Shown in pieces: positions 45,810-55,481 of a stretch of DNA of 64,000 nt. The notes below the pieces were generated by a model that searched no databases, was not told the origin of the DNA, and saw nothing but the letters and a program-made list of their open reading frames with translations. This DNA comes from Bacillota bacterium (GTDB lineage Bacteria; Bacillota; UBA4882; UBA8346), in NCBI GenBank assembly GCA_023401925.1, contig JAEXDA010000049.1, positions 1-64,000 of the forward strand, in the 5' to 3' direction. Made by a program: the position numbers and the translations under genes. The first letter of the stretch is position 1. Every line of letters starts with the position of its first letter.

Positions 45810-46151
45810 ATGAATATCCAGATCTTTGGAACTAAAAAATGCCAGGATACTCGCAAAGCCGAGCGTTTTTTCAAAGAACGCGCTCTAAAATATCAATTCA
45901 TCGATCTCGCTGAAAAAGGGCTAAGCAAAGGGGAACTGAAGAGCGTTATGTCCTCGGTTCCCCTGGAAAATCTGATGGATACGAATGGAAAACAATATCA
46001 AAAACGCAACCTGAAATACCTGGTTCACAATATCGAAGAAGAACTGCTTTCAGACCCGTTACTTTTTAAAACCCCGATCGTTCGAAACGCTTCCAAAGCA
46101 ACCGTGGGTTACCAGCCAGAGGTCTGGAATGAATGGCTGCATAAAGAATAA
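45810..46151 (+). CDS. ArsC/Spx-family thioredoxin-fold protein
   Basis: 113 aa. Begins MNIQIFGTKKCQDTRKAERF, the ArsC/Spx fold start with a single N-terminal cysteine (no CxxC), followed by the typical mid-part and a C-terminal TPIVRN segment (Arg contacts the oxyanion in arsenate reductases). It could be a glutaredoxin-dependent reductase or a Spx-like regulator; the sequence does not decide. ATG at 45810 has GGAAGGAGC upstream, six codons inside the longer frame. It converges with the L,D-transpeptidase gene (7-bp gap). Confidence 0.85.
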   Translation: MNIQIFGTKKCQDTRKAERFFKERALKYQFIDLAEKGLSKGELKSVMSSVPLENLMDTNGKQYQKRNLKYLVHNIEEELLSDPLLFKTPIVRNASKATVGYQPEVWNEWLHKE

Positions 46152-46158
46152 TATCATT

Positions 46159-47223
46159 TTATTGTTGAATATAAATAAGTGTTCCTACTTCAACAAAATC
46201 AAAAAAGTCTTCCACGTCTTGATTACGAAGTCCAACACAACCCCAGGTCCAATTACTTCCTTGTTCCTTGGAACTCCCCCCGTGAATGCCGACTCCACCA
46301 CCAAGTGCGGTATATTGCGGCGGTATATCTTTATTGCGGAAAGCCCCTATGATTTGATCTCGTGTATTTCGGTCAATTAAACCTTGACGCAGGCCCCTTT
46401 CGGCATCTTCAACATTAGGATAACTAATCCTAAGCCAGCGGGTACCCAAAAATTGGTCAGCTGGCTGAAGGATTGATTTTTCAGCCACATAAAAATCACC
46501 TTCCGGTGTTTTATGATCCCCCTTAATTTTCTTGTCCGCCAAACCACCGTCTCCCAACTCAATGGGATAAGATTTCAGGAGAGTTTTACCCTTGTAAATG
46601 GATAGCACATGATCGGATTTATCGACAAAAATCACCAAATTTAAACGATCCGTATTAAGCCCTCGGTCCCTGAGAATTTCCCGCAACGGCCGATTTGTAT
46701 CTTCGGATAGTGCTTTTTGTGTTTTGGGAGCCGACGTATTCCTCATTGTCATCGGCTTATCTATAACTGTCTCTGTATTTTCGGCAGCTGCCATTTTTTC
46801 TGAAGGAATGACCAACACTTGGTGAGGCAGAATCAAATCACGCTGAATCCCGTTGACCATTTTCAAGTCGCCCACAGTAACAACATATTTATCGGCAATA
46901 GCGCCCAAGGTATCGCCATTTTTTACGGTATACCAGTCGCCGGACGGCTCATTGGGAATCGTCAGCACCTGTCCGGGAGTTATTTTCCCATCCTCCAGAC
47001 CATTGGCATGCCGCAATGCGGAGATTGATACGCCGAATTTACTGGCTATCTCAAAAATAGAATCGCCTTTTTTAACAGTATAATCACCCAAACCCGTTGC
47101 AGCCTCTACAGCATAGCCTGTTTTCAAATGAGGACGGTTATTATGCGCAATATAAATCCCAGCTATCAAAAGGACACTTGCCAATATATATACATAAAAC
47201 CTTCCGTTGCGTGTCAAATACAA
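46159..47223 (-). CDS. L,D-transpeptidase with two LysM domains
   Basis: 354 aa. A membrane anchor (residues 8-26), two LysM modules (YTVKKGDSIFEIASKFGVSI and YTVKNGDTLGAIADKYVVTV) that bind peptidoglycan, a linker, and a C-terminal YkuD domain. The catalytic box is GGGVGIHGGSS plus WTWGCVGLRN (His, and the Cys nucleophile in SxGC-type context, here TWGC). It would form 3-3 crosslinks or attach proteins to peptidoglycan. The start is TTG at 47223 with GGGGAGA about 10 nt upstream. A c-di-AMP riboswitch, which often controls LysM proteins elsewhere, is adjacent but faces the other way. Confidence 0.92.
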   Translation of the reverse strand: MYLTRNGRFYVYILASVLLIAGIYIAHNNRPHLKTGYAVEAATGLGDYTVKKGDSIFEIASKFGVSISALRHANGLEDGKITPGQVLTIPNEPSGDWYTVKNGDTLGAIADKYVVTVGDLKMVNGIQRDLILPHQVLVIPSEKMAAAENTETVIDKPMTMRNTSAPKTQKALSEDTNRPLREILRDRGLNTDRLNLVIFVDKSDHVLSIYKGKTLLKSYPIELGDGGLADKKIKGDHKTPEGDFYVAEKSILQPADQFLGTRWLRISYPNVEDAERGLRQGLIDRNTRDQIIGAFRNKDIPPQYTALGGGVGIHGGSSKEQGSNWTWGCVGLRNQDVEDFFDFVEVGTLIYIQQ

Positions 47224-47479
47224 ACTTGCACTCTCCCCTATTTTATGATGATCGAACGTTTTCGTTCATGATAAATAAAGCTTGTCCCGTACCGGTATTA
47301 TAACGTTCAATTCCCTGCAGCATTTCAGGCCAAATATTGGGAAACGACATGCTTTATGATATACTTATCCGTTAGAAGGTCCTTCAAACGTGCAAGTTCC
47401 GCCTCTTGTAACATAACAATATCGATTGGAATTGCTTTGAAGAGCCATTCCATCCATTAAATTACAGGATGTGTAACCA

Positions 47480-47507
47480 TTGACTGAACATAGAATTATT
47501 GTATAAT
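47480..47507 (+). promoter_or_regulatory. Promoter of the dapB riboswitch transcript
   Basis: TTGACT (47480-47485), 16-bp spacer, TATAAT (47502-47507). Near-consensus sigma-A promoter directly before the aptamer. Confidence 0.8.
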
Positions 47508-47544
47508 AATAGTAAATCAGCAAACCGCATTTTGCGAGTAACTA

Positions 47545-47750
47545 TGCTGTCGCCGAATCTATGCGAAAGCGTCCTCTTTTCGTACGGTTCATTCGGGGAT
47601 GCTTTGAATTTAAGAAGCGGGGGAACCAATCTTGTGGGGTGAATTAATCTGCGGGTGAGTCGTTTCATCGATGGGACCGCACATTATAGGGTTAACTTTC
47701 GATCCGAACCCGTCAGCTAACCTCGTAGGCGTTGAAAGAGAGGTGAACAT
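47545..47750 (+). promoter_or_regulatory. Cyclic-di-AMP (ydaO/yuaA) riboswitch
   Basis: The plus strand follows the ydaO consensus: CGCCGAATC, a variable arm, AAGCGGGGGAACCAATC, TGGGGTGAAT, a variable arm, AGGGTTAACTTTC, then CGAACCCGTCAGCTAACCTC and GTAGGCGTTGAAAGAGAGGTGA. The order and spacing match the two-fold pseudosymmetric aptamer that binds two c-di-AMP molecules. A small hairpin GCGTGC-TCAG-GCACGC (47757-47772) follows. The first gene downstream in the same direction is dapB. Confidence 0.95.
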
Positions 47751-47832
47751 GGCAGTGCGTGCTCAGGCACGCTTCATATCCGATTCCCTTTTATTGCATT
47801 AAAAAATAACATTCATGAAAAGGGGTGTACTT

Positions 47833-48711
47833 ATGATTATAAAAACATGTTTACTGGGTCTAGGCAGGACCGGAGCGGTTGTAGCCGAACAAATCCTGAA
47901 CTCATCGAATTTTGATTTGGTCTCAGTGGTGGCTAAACCAGGAAGTCCCAAGGCCGGACGGTCTTTAAACGAATTTATCCCCTGCGTTCAGGATATTGTT
48001 ATTACCGATGCGCAGGATTTAGATAAAGAAATTGATCAAAAATTTTTTCAGGTGGCTATCGATTTTACCTCACCGGAAGCTACTCTCCAAAACGCTTATG
48101 TTTTAGCGAAGAAGGGTATCAATATGGTTATTGGTACTACCGGATTTAACAACATGCAACTCTATGAGTTAAAAAAAATCGTGGAGACATTCAAAGTAGG
48201 ACTGGTCTATGCGCCCAATATTTCGGTAGGGATTAATTTACTGTTGTCGGTGGTGAAAACGATGGCCCGGTTAATTCCCCATTATGACGTGGAAATAACC
48301 GAATCTTATCACCGGAACAAAAAAGATACCCCTTCCGGAGCAGCCCTTAAAATTGCCAGCGAACTCAGTATTATTAAGGGAGCGGCCAAAAACCAAAAAG
48401 TTGCTGTGCGAGGAAGGATAAGCCGGAACGGTTCAAAAACAAAAGAAACCGGTGAAATAGCCATACACTCCATACGGGCCGGTGGGACCATCGGGGTCCA
48501 TAAAGTACTCTTCGCCGGAGAAGCCGACGAAATTGAAATCACTCACCGTTCTTACTCCCAGGTTGTTTTTGCAGAAGGCGCCCTAAAAGCAGCAGCTTTT
48601 ATCAGCAATTTGAAAGGTTTTTTCCATATGGAAGATGTGCTGTTGTTTGAACGGATGGATCGGGACATGCGGGTGGCGGCAAACCGGCTTTATCTGAATT
48701 TCAATAGTTAA
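47833..48711 (+). CDS. dapB: 4-Hydroxy-tetrahydrodipicolinate reductase
   Basis: 292 aa. An N-terminal Rossmann fold (IIKTCLLGLGRTGAVVAEQI) binds NAD(P)H; MVIGTTGFN is the conserved GTTG loop; the catalytic motif ESYHRNKKDTPSGAAL corresponds to EAHHxxKxDxPSGTA of DapB. It belongs to the lysine/diaminopimelate pathway, hence peptidoglycan. ATG at 47833 has AGGGGTG 5 nt upstream; ATG at 47815 would lie before this signal. No other dap genes are adjacent. Its leader contains a c-di-AMP riboswitch. A 2,4-diaminopentanoate-dehydrogenase-like function is a less likely alternative. Confidence 0.85.
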   Translation: MIIKTCLLGLGRTGAVVAEQILNSSNFDLVSVVAKPGSPKAGRSLNEFIPCVQDIVITDAQDLDKEIDQKFFQVAIDFTSPEATLQNAYVLAKKGINMVIGTTGFNNMQLYELKKIVETFKVGLVYAPNISVGINLLLSVVKTMARLIPHYDVEITESYHRNKKDTPSGAALKIASELSIIKGAAKNQKVAVRGRISRNGSKTKETGEIAIHSIRAGGTIGVHKVLFAGEADEIEITHRSYSQVVFAEGALKAAAFISNLKGFFHMEDVLLFERMDRDMRVAANRLYLNFNS

Positions 48712-48762
48712 GGGTAAGCAACAAAAGAATTGAAAAAACCACAATAAAGTTTATATTGAATA

Positions 48763-48800
48763 AAAGAGTTAGGCCTTTTACCATTAAGACCTAACTCTTT
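48763..48800. terminator. Terminator between dapB and radical SAM gene
   Basis: A perfect 11-bp stem AAAGAGTTAGG / CCTAACTCTTT with a 16-nt loop, serving the convergent dapB and radical SAM genes. T-rich ends on both strands make it probably bidirectional. Confidence 0.75.
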
Positions 48801-48884
48801 GCATTTGATCGAATATCATCCTTTAAGAAACCGAGCAGATTCTGGCTCATGATTTCTAACTTTAAACTTCCAAACTTCATATTT

Positions 48885-50366
48885 TTACATATACCCCTCA
48901 TAAACTTTCCGAAAATGAAAGCCATAAATAGCGCAAGTTACAGCAACCGGAAATAAGCGCGGCCTTTTTAGTAACGACCACCCGAGTAATTTCCAATATT
49001 GGACCCGTTCTTTCCCCAATACACCAATCACGACAATCGAACGTAAAAACGCTTTGATATCACACCAGCTAATCCGGATAACTTTCTTTGGTAGGGGTTG
49101 ATACTCCCTGAGAAAATTTTTGACCCGTTGGTAGAACTCTTCCGGAGCATAAATCGTACCTACAATTTTCCGATAACCATTCACCAATGTTTCGTAAGGC
49201 ATTTTGGGGATAAAGTTCACAGAAAAATCGGTATTATTTCCCGAACCGTTTTTGATAATCCGTTCCTCCTGGCTCAAACGTTGATAGAGTTTTGTTCCTT
49301 TCATGACGTTCAACATTCCGACCATTGCGGTGACAATACCGCTTTTTTGGATGAAGTCAATCTGTTTTTCAAAGATTGTCAAAGGATCGCTATCAAATCC
49401 TACGATAAATCCGCCTTGGACTTGCAGTCCGAAATGTTGGATTTTTTTTACCGCTCCCACCAGATCGCGGCGTTTATTTTGGGTTTTGTGGCATTCAGCC
49501 AGACTATCCTCATGAGGAGTTTCAATCCCGATAAAGACATCATCGAATCCAACATCAACCATCATTTTCATTAACTCATCATCATCCGCTAAATTAATGG
49601 AGGTTTGGGTATAAAAAGTAAAAGGATGATGATGTTCTTCCATCCATCCATCGATTGCCGGTAAAATCTCCTCTTTAAGTTTCTTTTTATTTCCAATGAA
49701 GTTGTCGTCAACCATAAAAACGCTCCCCCGCCAACCCGTTTTAAAGAGGGCTTCCAGCTCTGCCAAAACTTGGTGTTTTTCTTTGGTGCGGGGTATCCGG
49801 CCATACAGGGCTGTGATATCACAAAATTCGCACTCAAAAGGGCAGCCTCGTGAATACTGCAGGCACATGGAGACATATTTCTTCTGATTAATGAGCTGCC
49901 AATCGGGAATTGGAGAGCGGGTAACATCGGCCCACTCGGGCGAAGTATAAATATGTCGGGGAATCCCTTTTTCCAGATCGCTCAAAAAAAGCGGCAAAGT
50001 GACTTCTGCCTCATTTAATATTAAATGATTAACATTTTTCCAACTATCCGGATCGGAAGTAAAAAGAGGGCCTCCGGCTACCGTTGGCACCGCAAGTTTT
50101 TGACAACGTTCAACCACCTTGAGGGTAGACTCTTTTTGAACGGCCATGGCGCTAATTAAGACATAATCGGCCCATTTCAGATCGCCATCCTCCAAAGCAT
50201 CGGTATTCATATCCACCAGCCGCTTCTCCCATTCCTCCGGCAACATAGCCGCCACAGTTAATAGTCCAAGCGGCGGATTGGTCGCCTGCTTTACAATAAA
50301 TTTCAAAGCGTGTTTAAAGCTCCAAAAAGTGTCCGGATAGCCCGGATAAACCAGCAATATCTTCAT
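48885..50366 (-). CDS. Cobalamin-binding radical SAM protein
   Basis: 493 aa. The N-terminal B12-binding Rossmann domain (residues ~1-140, LLVYPGYPDTFW ... GGPLF) lacks an obvious DxHxxG, as is common in this class. The radical SAM core has the CxxxCxxC cluster motif in RGCPFECEFCDI and the downstream DDNF and GIETP elements. The C-terminal ~120 residues resemble DUF4070. Members modify lipids, cofactors or natural products, often methylating unreactive carbons; the substrate here cannot be told. Monocistronic; the start codon is ATG at 50366, but the ribosome binding site is weak. Confidence 0.85.
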   Translation of the reverse strand: MKILLVYPGYPDTFWSFKHALKFIVKQATNPPLGLLTVAAMLPEEWEKRLVDMNTDALEDGDLKWADYVLISAMAVQKESTLKVVERCQKLAVPTVAGGPLFTSDPDSWKNVNHLILNEAEVTLPLFLSDLEKGIPRHIYTSPEWADVTRSPIPDWQLINQKKYVSMCLQYSRGCPFECEFCDITALYGRIPRTKEKHQVLAELEALFKTGWRGSVFMVDDNFIGNKKKLKEEILPAIDGWMEEHHHPFTFYTQTSINLADDDELMKMMVDVGFDDVFIGIETPHEDSLAECHKTQNKRRDLVGAVKKIQHFGLQVQGGFIVGFDSDPLTIFEKQIDFIQKSGIVTAMVGMLNVMKGTKLYQRLSQEERIIKNGSGNNTDFSVNFIPKMPYETLVNGYRKIVGTIYAPEEFYQRVKNFLREYQPLPKKVIRISWCDIKAFLRSIVVIGVLGKERVQYWKLLGWSLLKRPRLFPVAVTCAIYGFHFRKVYEGYM

Positions 50367-50467
50367 AACTCTCCTACCTTTGATTTCGAATTGTATATTG
50401 GGTATTCAAGCTTACTACTCCTTTAAGCATTATTGATTTTTTTCCGCCGCTTTATTCCGGAAAAAAT

Positions 50468-50500
50468 AAAAATCCGGCCGTTCGTAGGGACCAGATTTTT
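50468..50500 (-). terminator. Terminator after GH2 gene (block 4)
   Basis: Minus-strand stem AAAAATCTGG / CCGGATTTTT (one mismatch), U-rich on its 3' side. It ends the rightmost sugar operon about 140 bp past the GH2 stop. Confidence 0.65.
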
Positions 50501-50637
50501 CATTCTTATTCATGATTCTTCTTTTTATGATTATTTTTTTCCTAATCGTTGAAATAATCCTGCTTTTATCCTAACCTGTAAATTGCTCCGACCTTACTTT
50601 GAATTTCTATACCCCCTTGAGATTCAATGGATTTCCG

Positions 50638-53157
50638 TTAGGCTTGGTTGATTGCAGATACCTTAATACCAATATTGAGGGGAAGTTTTCCATTTTTTGC
50701 TTCAATTTTCACAACCTTTTCCTGACCAGGCATCAGATCAAAATAATTATCACTGATCATGAATTGCTCCAAGTCACGGATAATCTCGATCTTGACAAAT
50801 TTAGCGAAATAATCCGTTATCACCTTAAGTTCAAGTCTCTCTTCGCTTACCATTGTGCGATCCACGACCAGCCTGCAGTGGGGTAAGTTTAAGTCTTTGA
50901 AATCTTCAAAGAAATAAATATTGGAGTTAACCCTTTTATCTTTGGGTTTCCCATAAAGAAACTCGAAATTGCTATATGTTACATTGATCCGGTTTTTAGA
51001 AAACTCTTTGACGCGGATGGTTTTGTTCGCCGGAACCGTCAGCTCCAATTCTTCCCGGTACTCAAGGTTGCCGAAAAAATCCATCATTCCGACTTCGATC
51101 CGATCCCGATACTCAGCAAGCAAGTCATTGCTGGCCCACAATGAGATAATGTCCGGTCCCTCTTCTTTAAATGAAAGCAAAATAGGATGATAGGCCCGCT
51201 TGACATAGTAAAAAGCTGCTTTAGGCCGGCCGTAAAAATCGACAATACTCCAACTAATTGCCGGCCAGCAGTCGTTGAGTTGCCAGATTAAGGTTCCGCT
51301 GCAATCCGGCTTACGCCGCCGGTAATGTTCAATCCCGTATTTCAATCCTTCTGCCTGGGCCAACATAGAGTAATCGATATATTGATGCAAATCACCGGGG
51401 AGCCCGGTATAGCTTTGCATCATTAAAAGCCCGCGATTAGGCCGTTTATCCTTATTCCGGTAGCGCATTTCAAAGCTACCCCAAAATAATTCCTCTTCCG
51501 GCAGACAACTTTCAAGTGTCTGCAAAACTGGGGCGGCCTGTATCCCGAACTCTGAAATGAATTTGCCCCGATCCCGGGCGTAATTTTTAAAAGAGATACC
51601 ACTTGGAGTATTATCCACAATTACTCTTTCGCCATGAAGATGCGGATAAATCTGACCGGCCCATACTTGCCAGTTATGTTTGTCACCCTCCTCATCACTG
51701 TTGGGATCGTTACCTCCAAAAGGTGAACTTGGCCAATACAGTCTGGAGGGATCCAGCTCTTCAAGAAGTTTGGGCATCATGTCATGATAAATCTTTTCCC
51801 CATAGAGACGTAAATCCTTCAAATCAGCCAGTTTCTGACCGTGAATCCATTGAATCTCGTTATTACCGCACCAAATTGCCAAAGACGGGTGATTACGCAA
51901 GGACTTTACGGTATAAATAATTTCCTCCCGGACGTTATCCATAAACTCCTTATCAAAATCGGGGTAGGAAGAACAAGCAAACATAAAGTCCTGCCAAACC
52001 AATAAACCCTGGCAGTCACACGCCTGATATAAAGCTTCTTTTTCATAAATTCCACCACCCCAAACCCGCAGCATATTCATGCGGCCTTCCTTGGCAATGT
52101 CAATCCACCCACGGTAGCTCTGATCCTCAATGGAGCCAACAAAGCTATGGGCCGGAATCCAATTCGCGCCTTTGGCGAAGATTGGTATTCCGTTCAATAG
52201 AAAGGTAAAGCGCTTCTCGCCTTGTTCTGTATATTGTTGGACCTCAAGCCTGCGAATACCCATTTTATTGTGATACGTATCAAGTATTTTTGAGTCATCC
52301 CTCAAAGTGACGGTCAAATCATATAGGACAGGTTCTCCCAGATCATGCGTCCACCAGAGTTTGGGCTGATCTATCCCAATCTTTAAGGTCACACGGCCAC
52401 TTACGGGCAAAATAGCATTTTCAGTGAAGGACTGGTCGCCTAAAGTCAAACTGGCCTCTACCGTCGGACTGACTCCAGGATGAAATACAGTCGTCTCCAA
52501 CTCTATCAAGAGTTCCGCCAATCCCTCCCGTAATGTTTCAGTATTTGCAAAGACATTATCGATTCTGGCTATGTGATAAATACTCAATTCAACATCTTTC
52601 CATATTCCGGCAGTTATAATCCGCGGACCCCAATCCCAACGAAAATTCATCTGCGCCTTCCGGGCCCAAACCCGGTTTGGGCTATAAGAATACCACATAC
52701 CACGATAATCCTTCTCCGCAGTCACCGCCATTACCGAATCAAACCGGATCATTAAATTATTTCGGCCCGTCCGTAATTGGTCAGTGACATCAAAGACTGC
52801 CGGAGTAAACATATTCTCGTGACTGCCCAGTTTCAAACCATTCAAATAAACAGTTGCAAATGTGTCCAAGCCATTCAATTTAAGCTCACAGAGTCCACCC
52901 ATTTCAACCGGCTGATTGAAATCGAAATCTTTTCGATACCACCAAACTTTCTCTTCAATCCAACGGCATTTTTCAACATGGGTGGAATAAAACGGATCTT
53001 TAATCCACCCCTTCTTCAGCAATGTGGAATGAACATCGCCAGGTACGTTAGTGTCTATCCATTCATTATCAGCGGTTTCAATCTGTGAAATAACGTCCCT
53101 GTCCGAATTCCTTTCACAACTGCAAAGTTGCCAGCCTTCATTTAGAAAGATTTTCAT
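50638..53157 (-). CDS. GH2 beta-mannosidase
   Basis: 839 aa. N-terminal jellyroll (NEGWQLCS; VPGDVHSTLL), immunoglobulin-like domains, and a TIM-barrel with acid/base Glu in IWCGNNEIQW and nucleophile Glu in KFISEFGIQA. SGTLIWQLNDCWPAISWSIVD is the GH2 beta-mannosidase signature. No signal peptide, so it acts in the cytoplasm on imported beta-mannosides. It ends the operon binding protein - two permeases - GH1 - GH2 and lies 75 bp after GH1. The start ATG has AAGGAGG upstream. Confidence 0.93.
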   Translation of the reverse strand: MKIFLNEGWQLCSCERNSDRDVISQIETADNEWIDTNVPGDVHSTLLKKGWIKDPFYSTHVEKCRWIEEKVWWYRKDFDFNQPVEMGGLCELKLNGLDTFATVYLNGLKLGSHENMFTPAVFDVTDQLRTGRNNLMIRFDSVMAVTAEKDYRGMWYSYSPNRVWARKAQMNFRWDWGPRIITAGIWKDVELSIYHIARIDNVFANTETLREGLAELLIELETTVFHPGVSPTVEASLTLGDQSFTENAILPVSGRVTLKIGIDQPKLWWTHDLGEPVLYDLTVTLRDDSKILDTYHNKMGIRRLEVQQYTEQGEKRFTFLLNGIPIFAKGANWIPAHSFVGSIEDQSYRGWIDIAKEGRMNMLRVWGGGIYEKEALYQACDCQGLLVWQDFMFACSSYPDFDKEFMDNVREEIIYTVKSLRNHPSLAIWCGNNEIQWIHGQKLADLKDLRLYGEKIYHDMMPKLLEELDPSRLYWPSSPFGGNDPNSDEEGDKHNWQVWAGQIYPHLHGERVIVDNTPSGISFKNYARDRGKFISEFGIQAAPVLQTLESCLPEEELFWGSFEMRYRNKDKRPNRGLLMMQSYTGLPGDLHQYIDYSMLAQAEGLKYGIEHYRRRKPDCSGTLIWQLNDCWPAISWSIVDFYGRPKAAFYYVKRAYHPILLSFKEEGPDIISLWASNDLLAEYRDRIEVGMMDFFGNLEYREELELTVPANKTIRVKEFSKNRINVTYSNFEFLYGKPKDKRVNSNIYFFEDFKDLNLPHCRLVVDRTMVSEERLELKVITDYFAKFVKIEIIRDLEQFMISDNYFDLMPGQEKVVKIEAKNGKLPLNIGIKVSAINQA

Positions 53158-53231
53158 GGGGATACCTCCTTTTTTAAACCAATTGCCATATATCTCGGCG
53201 GCGTATCTGACCTCGCAAACACAGAGGGAGG

Positions 53232-54581
53232 TTATAAACCGTTATTTTTAATAACCTCCCGAAAACGAAGAGCACTTTTTTTCCAAATCCGTCGCCGGGT
53301 TGGATAGTCGATATAGATCAGGCCAAATCTTTTCCCAAAGCCATGGGCCCATTCAAAATTGTCCATTAAAGACCAGACATAATAACCGTCCAACTTGACG
53401 CCGATCTCAATAGCCCGGTGGGCTGCGGCAAAATGTTGCTCTAAGAATTCCACTCGATCCTGATCGTTAATGATTTCCTCCTCCCATTGGTCATCCTTGA
53501 AGGCAGCGCCATTTTCCGTGATATAGATATGTGGATGGTTATAATCCCGATCGAGCCGGGTTAAAAGCTCGGTCAGTCCCTGGGGTGTGATTTCCCAATT
53601 CATGGCCGTATACCGGGAGCCTTCCGGCTTAATTTCTTCAAATTGTAAGAGCGGATGGTTCTCGGAATGTTGAACCACTTTCCGGAAATAGTAATTGACA
53701 CCCAAGAAATCCATTGGATTCGCCTTAATCAACTCCATATCGCCGGGCAAAATAACCGGAGAATTTAGTTTTTCTTGATAAAGCTTCAGAATATCGGCAG
53801 GATACTCACCTTTGAATACCGGATCAAGAAACCAACGGTTATTATGACCATCAACCAAGGTAGCAGCCTGCCTATCAGCTGGCGAATCCGAACCGGGGAT
53901 ACAGGGATAAAGGTTTAAAGTAATCCCGATGCTACCGTCATGATACTTCGATCTACGATAAGCCTGAACGGCTTTGGCGTGCGAGAGGATCAGATAATGG
54001 CTAACCTGGACCGCCAACGGGAGATCCTTTAATCCGGGAGCATGCCTGCCCTGATAATGTCCTGCAAATGCTACCACCCAAGGTTCGTTGTGAGTAATCC
54101 ATTTCTTGACCCGATCGCCTAAAACCTCAAAGAGATACGCGGCATATTCCGCAAATTCATCCACTATATCCCGATTTCCCCAGCCTCCTTTATCCTGCAA
54201 GGCTTGGGGTAAATCCCAGTGATACAGTGTGACCGCGGGTTCGATTCCCTTTTCCAGCAATTCATCAACCAGTCGATTATAAAAATCCATTCCCTGGGGA
54301 TTAATCTTTCCCCTGCCCGCCGGAAAAACTCTGGGCCAGGAGATTGAAAAGCGGTAGCTCTGCAACCCTATTTCTTTCATCCATTGCACATCTTGTTGGT
54401 AAAGGTGATAATGATCACAGGCAATATCACCGGTGTCGCCATTGATTGTTTTCCCGGGAATATGACTGAAACGATCCCAAATTGAATCACCCTTCCCGTC
54501 CGCATCGGCTCCTCCTTCAATCTGGTAAGATGCAGTTGCTGCACCCCAAAGAAAATCTTTTGGAAAATTCAACCGTGTCAT
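53232..54581 (-). CDS. GH1 beta-glucosidase
   Basis: 449 aa retaining enzyme. Acid/base Glu166 is in WITHNEPW and nucleophile Glu356 in YITENGAA; the N-terminal signature is FLWGAATASYQIEGG. Cytoplasmic, full-length. Family members hydrolyse cellobiose, other beta-glucosides and some beta-mannosides. In an operon with a GH2 beta-mannosidase and a CUT1 importer, it suggests uptake of gluco-/mannan oligosaccharides. Confidence 0.95.
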   Translation of the reverse strand: MTRLNFPKDFLWGAATASYQIEGGADADGKGDSIWDRFSHIPGKTINGDTGDIACDHYHLYQQDVQWMKEIGLQSYRFSISWPRVFPAGRGKINPQGMDFYNRLVDELLEKGIEPAVTLYHWDLPQALQDKGGWGNRDIVDEFAEYAAYLFEVLGDRVKKWITHNEPWVVAFAGHYQGRHAPGLKDLPLAVQVSHYLILSHAKAVQAYRRSKYHDGSIGITLNLYPCIPGSDSPADRQAATLVDGHNNRWFLDPVFKGEYPADILKLYQEKLNSPVILPGDMELIKANPMDFLGVNYYFRKVVQHSENHPLLQFEEIKPEGSRYTAMNWEITPQGLTELLTRLDRDYNHPHIYITENGAAFKDDQWEEEIINDQDRVEFLEQHFAAAHRAIEIGVKLDGYYVWSLMDNFEWAHGFGKRFGLIYIDYPTRRRIWKKSALRFREVIKNNGL

Positions 54582-54609
54582 GATTCCATCTCCTTATCGA
54601 AAAATTCAA

Positions 54610-55479
54610 TCAACCTTTTACTGCGCCGCTCGTCATCCCATGAATCACCTGTTCTTGAAGGATCAGGTACAGAACTATGACCGGGATGGATGATATTGTC
54701 AAGGCCGCCATCAATTCGGCATAATTACTTGAATAAGCGCCTAAAAAATTATAAAGTCCGAGTGGTAAAGTTTTCTTTATATCATCATTGATAAAAATTA
54801 ATGCGAAAGAAAATTCCTTCCAATTGTTTAAGAAATTTAAGATAGTAACGGTGGCAATTGCCGGCCGTGTCATCGGCAGGATTATCCTGACAAACAGTCC
54901 TGGAATCGTACAGCCGTCCATTATTGCCGCTTCTATTACGGCATCCGGAAAAGCCCGCATAAAGCTTTCCAAAATAAAGATCGTAATCGGAAGTCCAAAT
55001 GCTGTATAGGAAAAAATCAATGACCACTGTGTGTTCAAGAGGTCTAAATTCCGCATTTGGATAAATAGCGGCACTAATACCGATTGCAAGGGAATCAACA
55101 TCCCTATGATGAACAGAGAATAGATCAATTTTTGCAGCCGGAAGCTAAATTTTGATAAAACAAAAGCCGCCGCTGCGCTGAATAAAACTGTCAATATGAT
55201 AGCCGTGACGGCTACAAACACACTGTTGAATAAATAAACCCCTATTCTCGCTGTCTGCCACGCATTCACATAGTTTTCGAAGTGAAGCTCCGTGGGGAGA
55301 GCAAAAATATTGATCGATATCTCTTGATTGCTTTTAAAGGATGTATAAAACATCCAAACCAAACAATATAAGGTGATTACACTCAAGAATCCCAAAATCA
55401 GGTACAATACCGGCTTTTCCCAACGGCTTCGGAATTGCTTCCCGACCTCAACCCTGTCCGATGTTGTGAGAGATTCCAT
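54610..55479 (-). CDS. Sugar ABC transporter permease, MalG type (block 4)
   Basis: 289 aa, six spans, docking loop DAVIEAAIMDGCTIPGLFVR, C-terminus IHGMTSGAVKG. A strong GGGAGGGG signal precedes the ATG. It begins 2 bp after the partner permease ends. Confidence 0.93.
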   Translation of the reverse strand: MESLTTSDRVEVGKQFRSRWEKPVLYLILGFLSVITLYCLVWMFYTSFKSNQEISINIFALPTELHFENYVNAWQTARIGVYLFNSVFVAVTAIILTVLFSAAAAFVLSKFSFRLQKLIYSLFIIGMLIPLQSVLVPLFIQMRNLDLLNTQWSLIFSYTAFGLPITIFILESFMRAFPDAVIEAAIMDGCTIPGLFVRIILPMTRPAIATVTILNFLNNWKEFSFALIFINDDIKKTLPLGLYNFLGAYSSNYAELMAALTISSIPVIVLYLILQEQVIHGMTSGAVKG

Positions 55480-55481
55480 GG

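Larger units (their letters stand above)
47224..47832. other. 609-bp region holding promoter, c-di-AMP riboswitch and dapB leader
   Basis: The right part is the promoter/riboswitch/leader of dapB. The left part (47224-47470) shows only short frames without ribosome binding sites. Confidence 0.7.

Noticed and set aside
47339..47455. Short minus-strand frames (about 35-40 codons) upstream of the LysM gene
   Set aside because: No ribosome binding site or recognisable family; kept out as noise.
47462..47668. 68-codon minus-strand ORF
   Set aside because: It lies antisense to the c-di-AMP aptamer and its promoter; the RNA consensus explains the sequence better.
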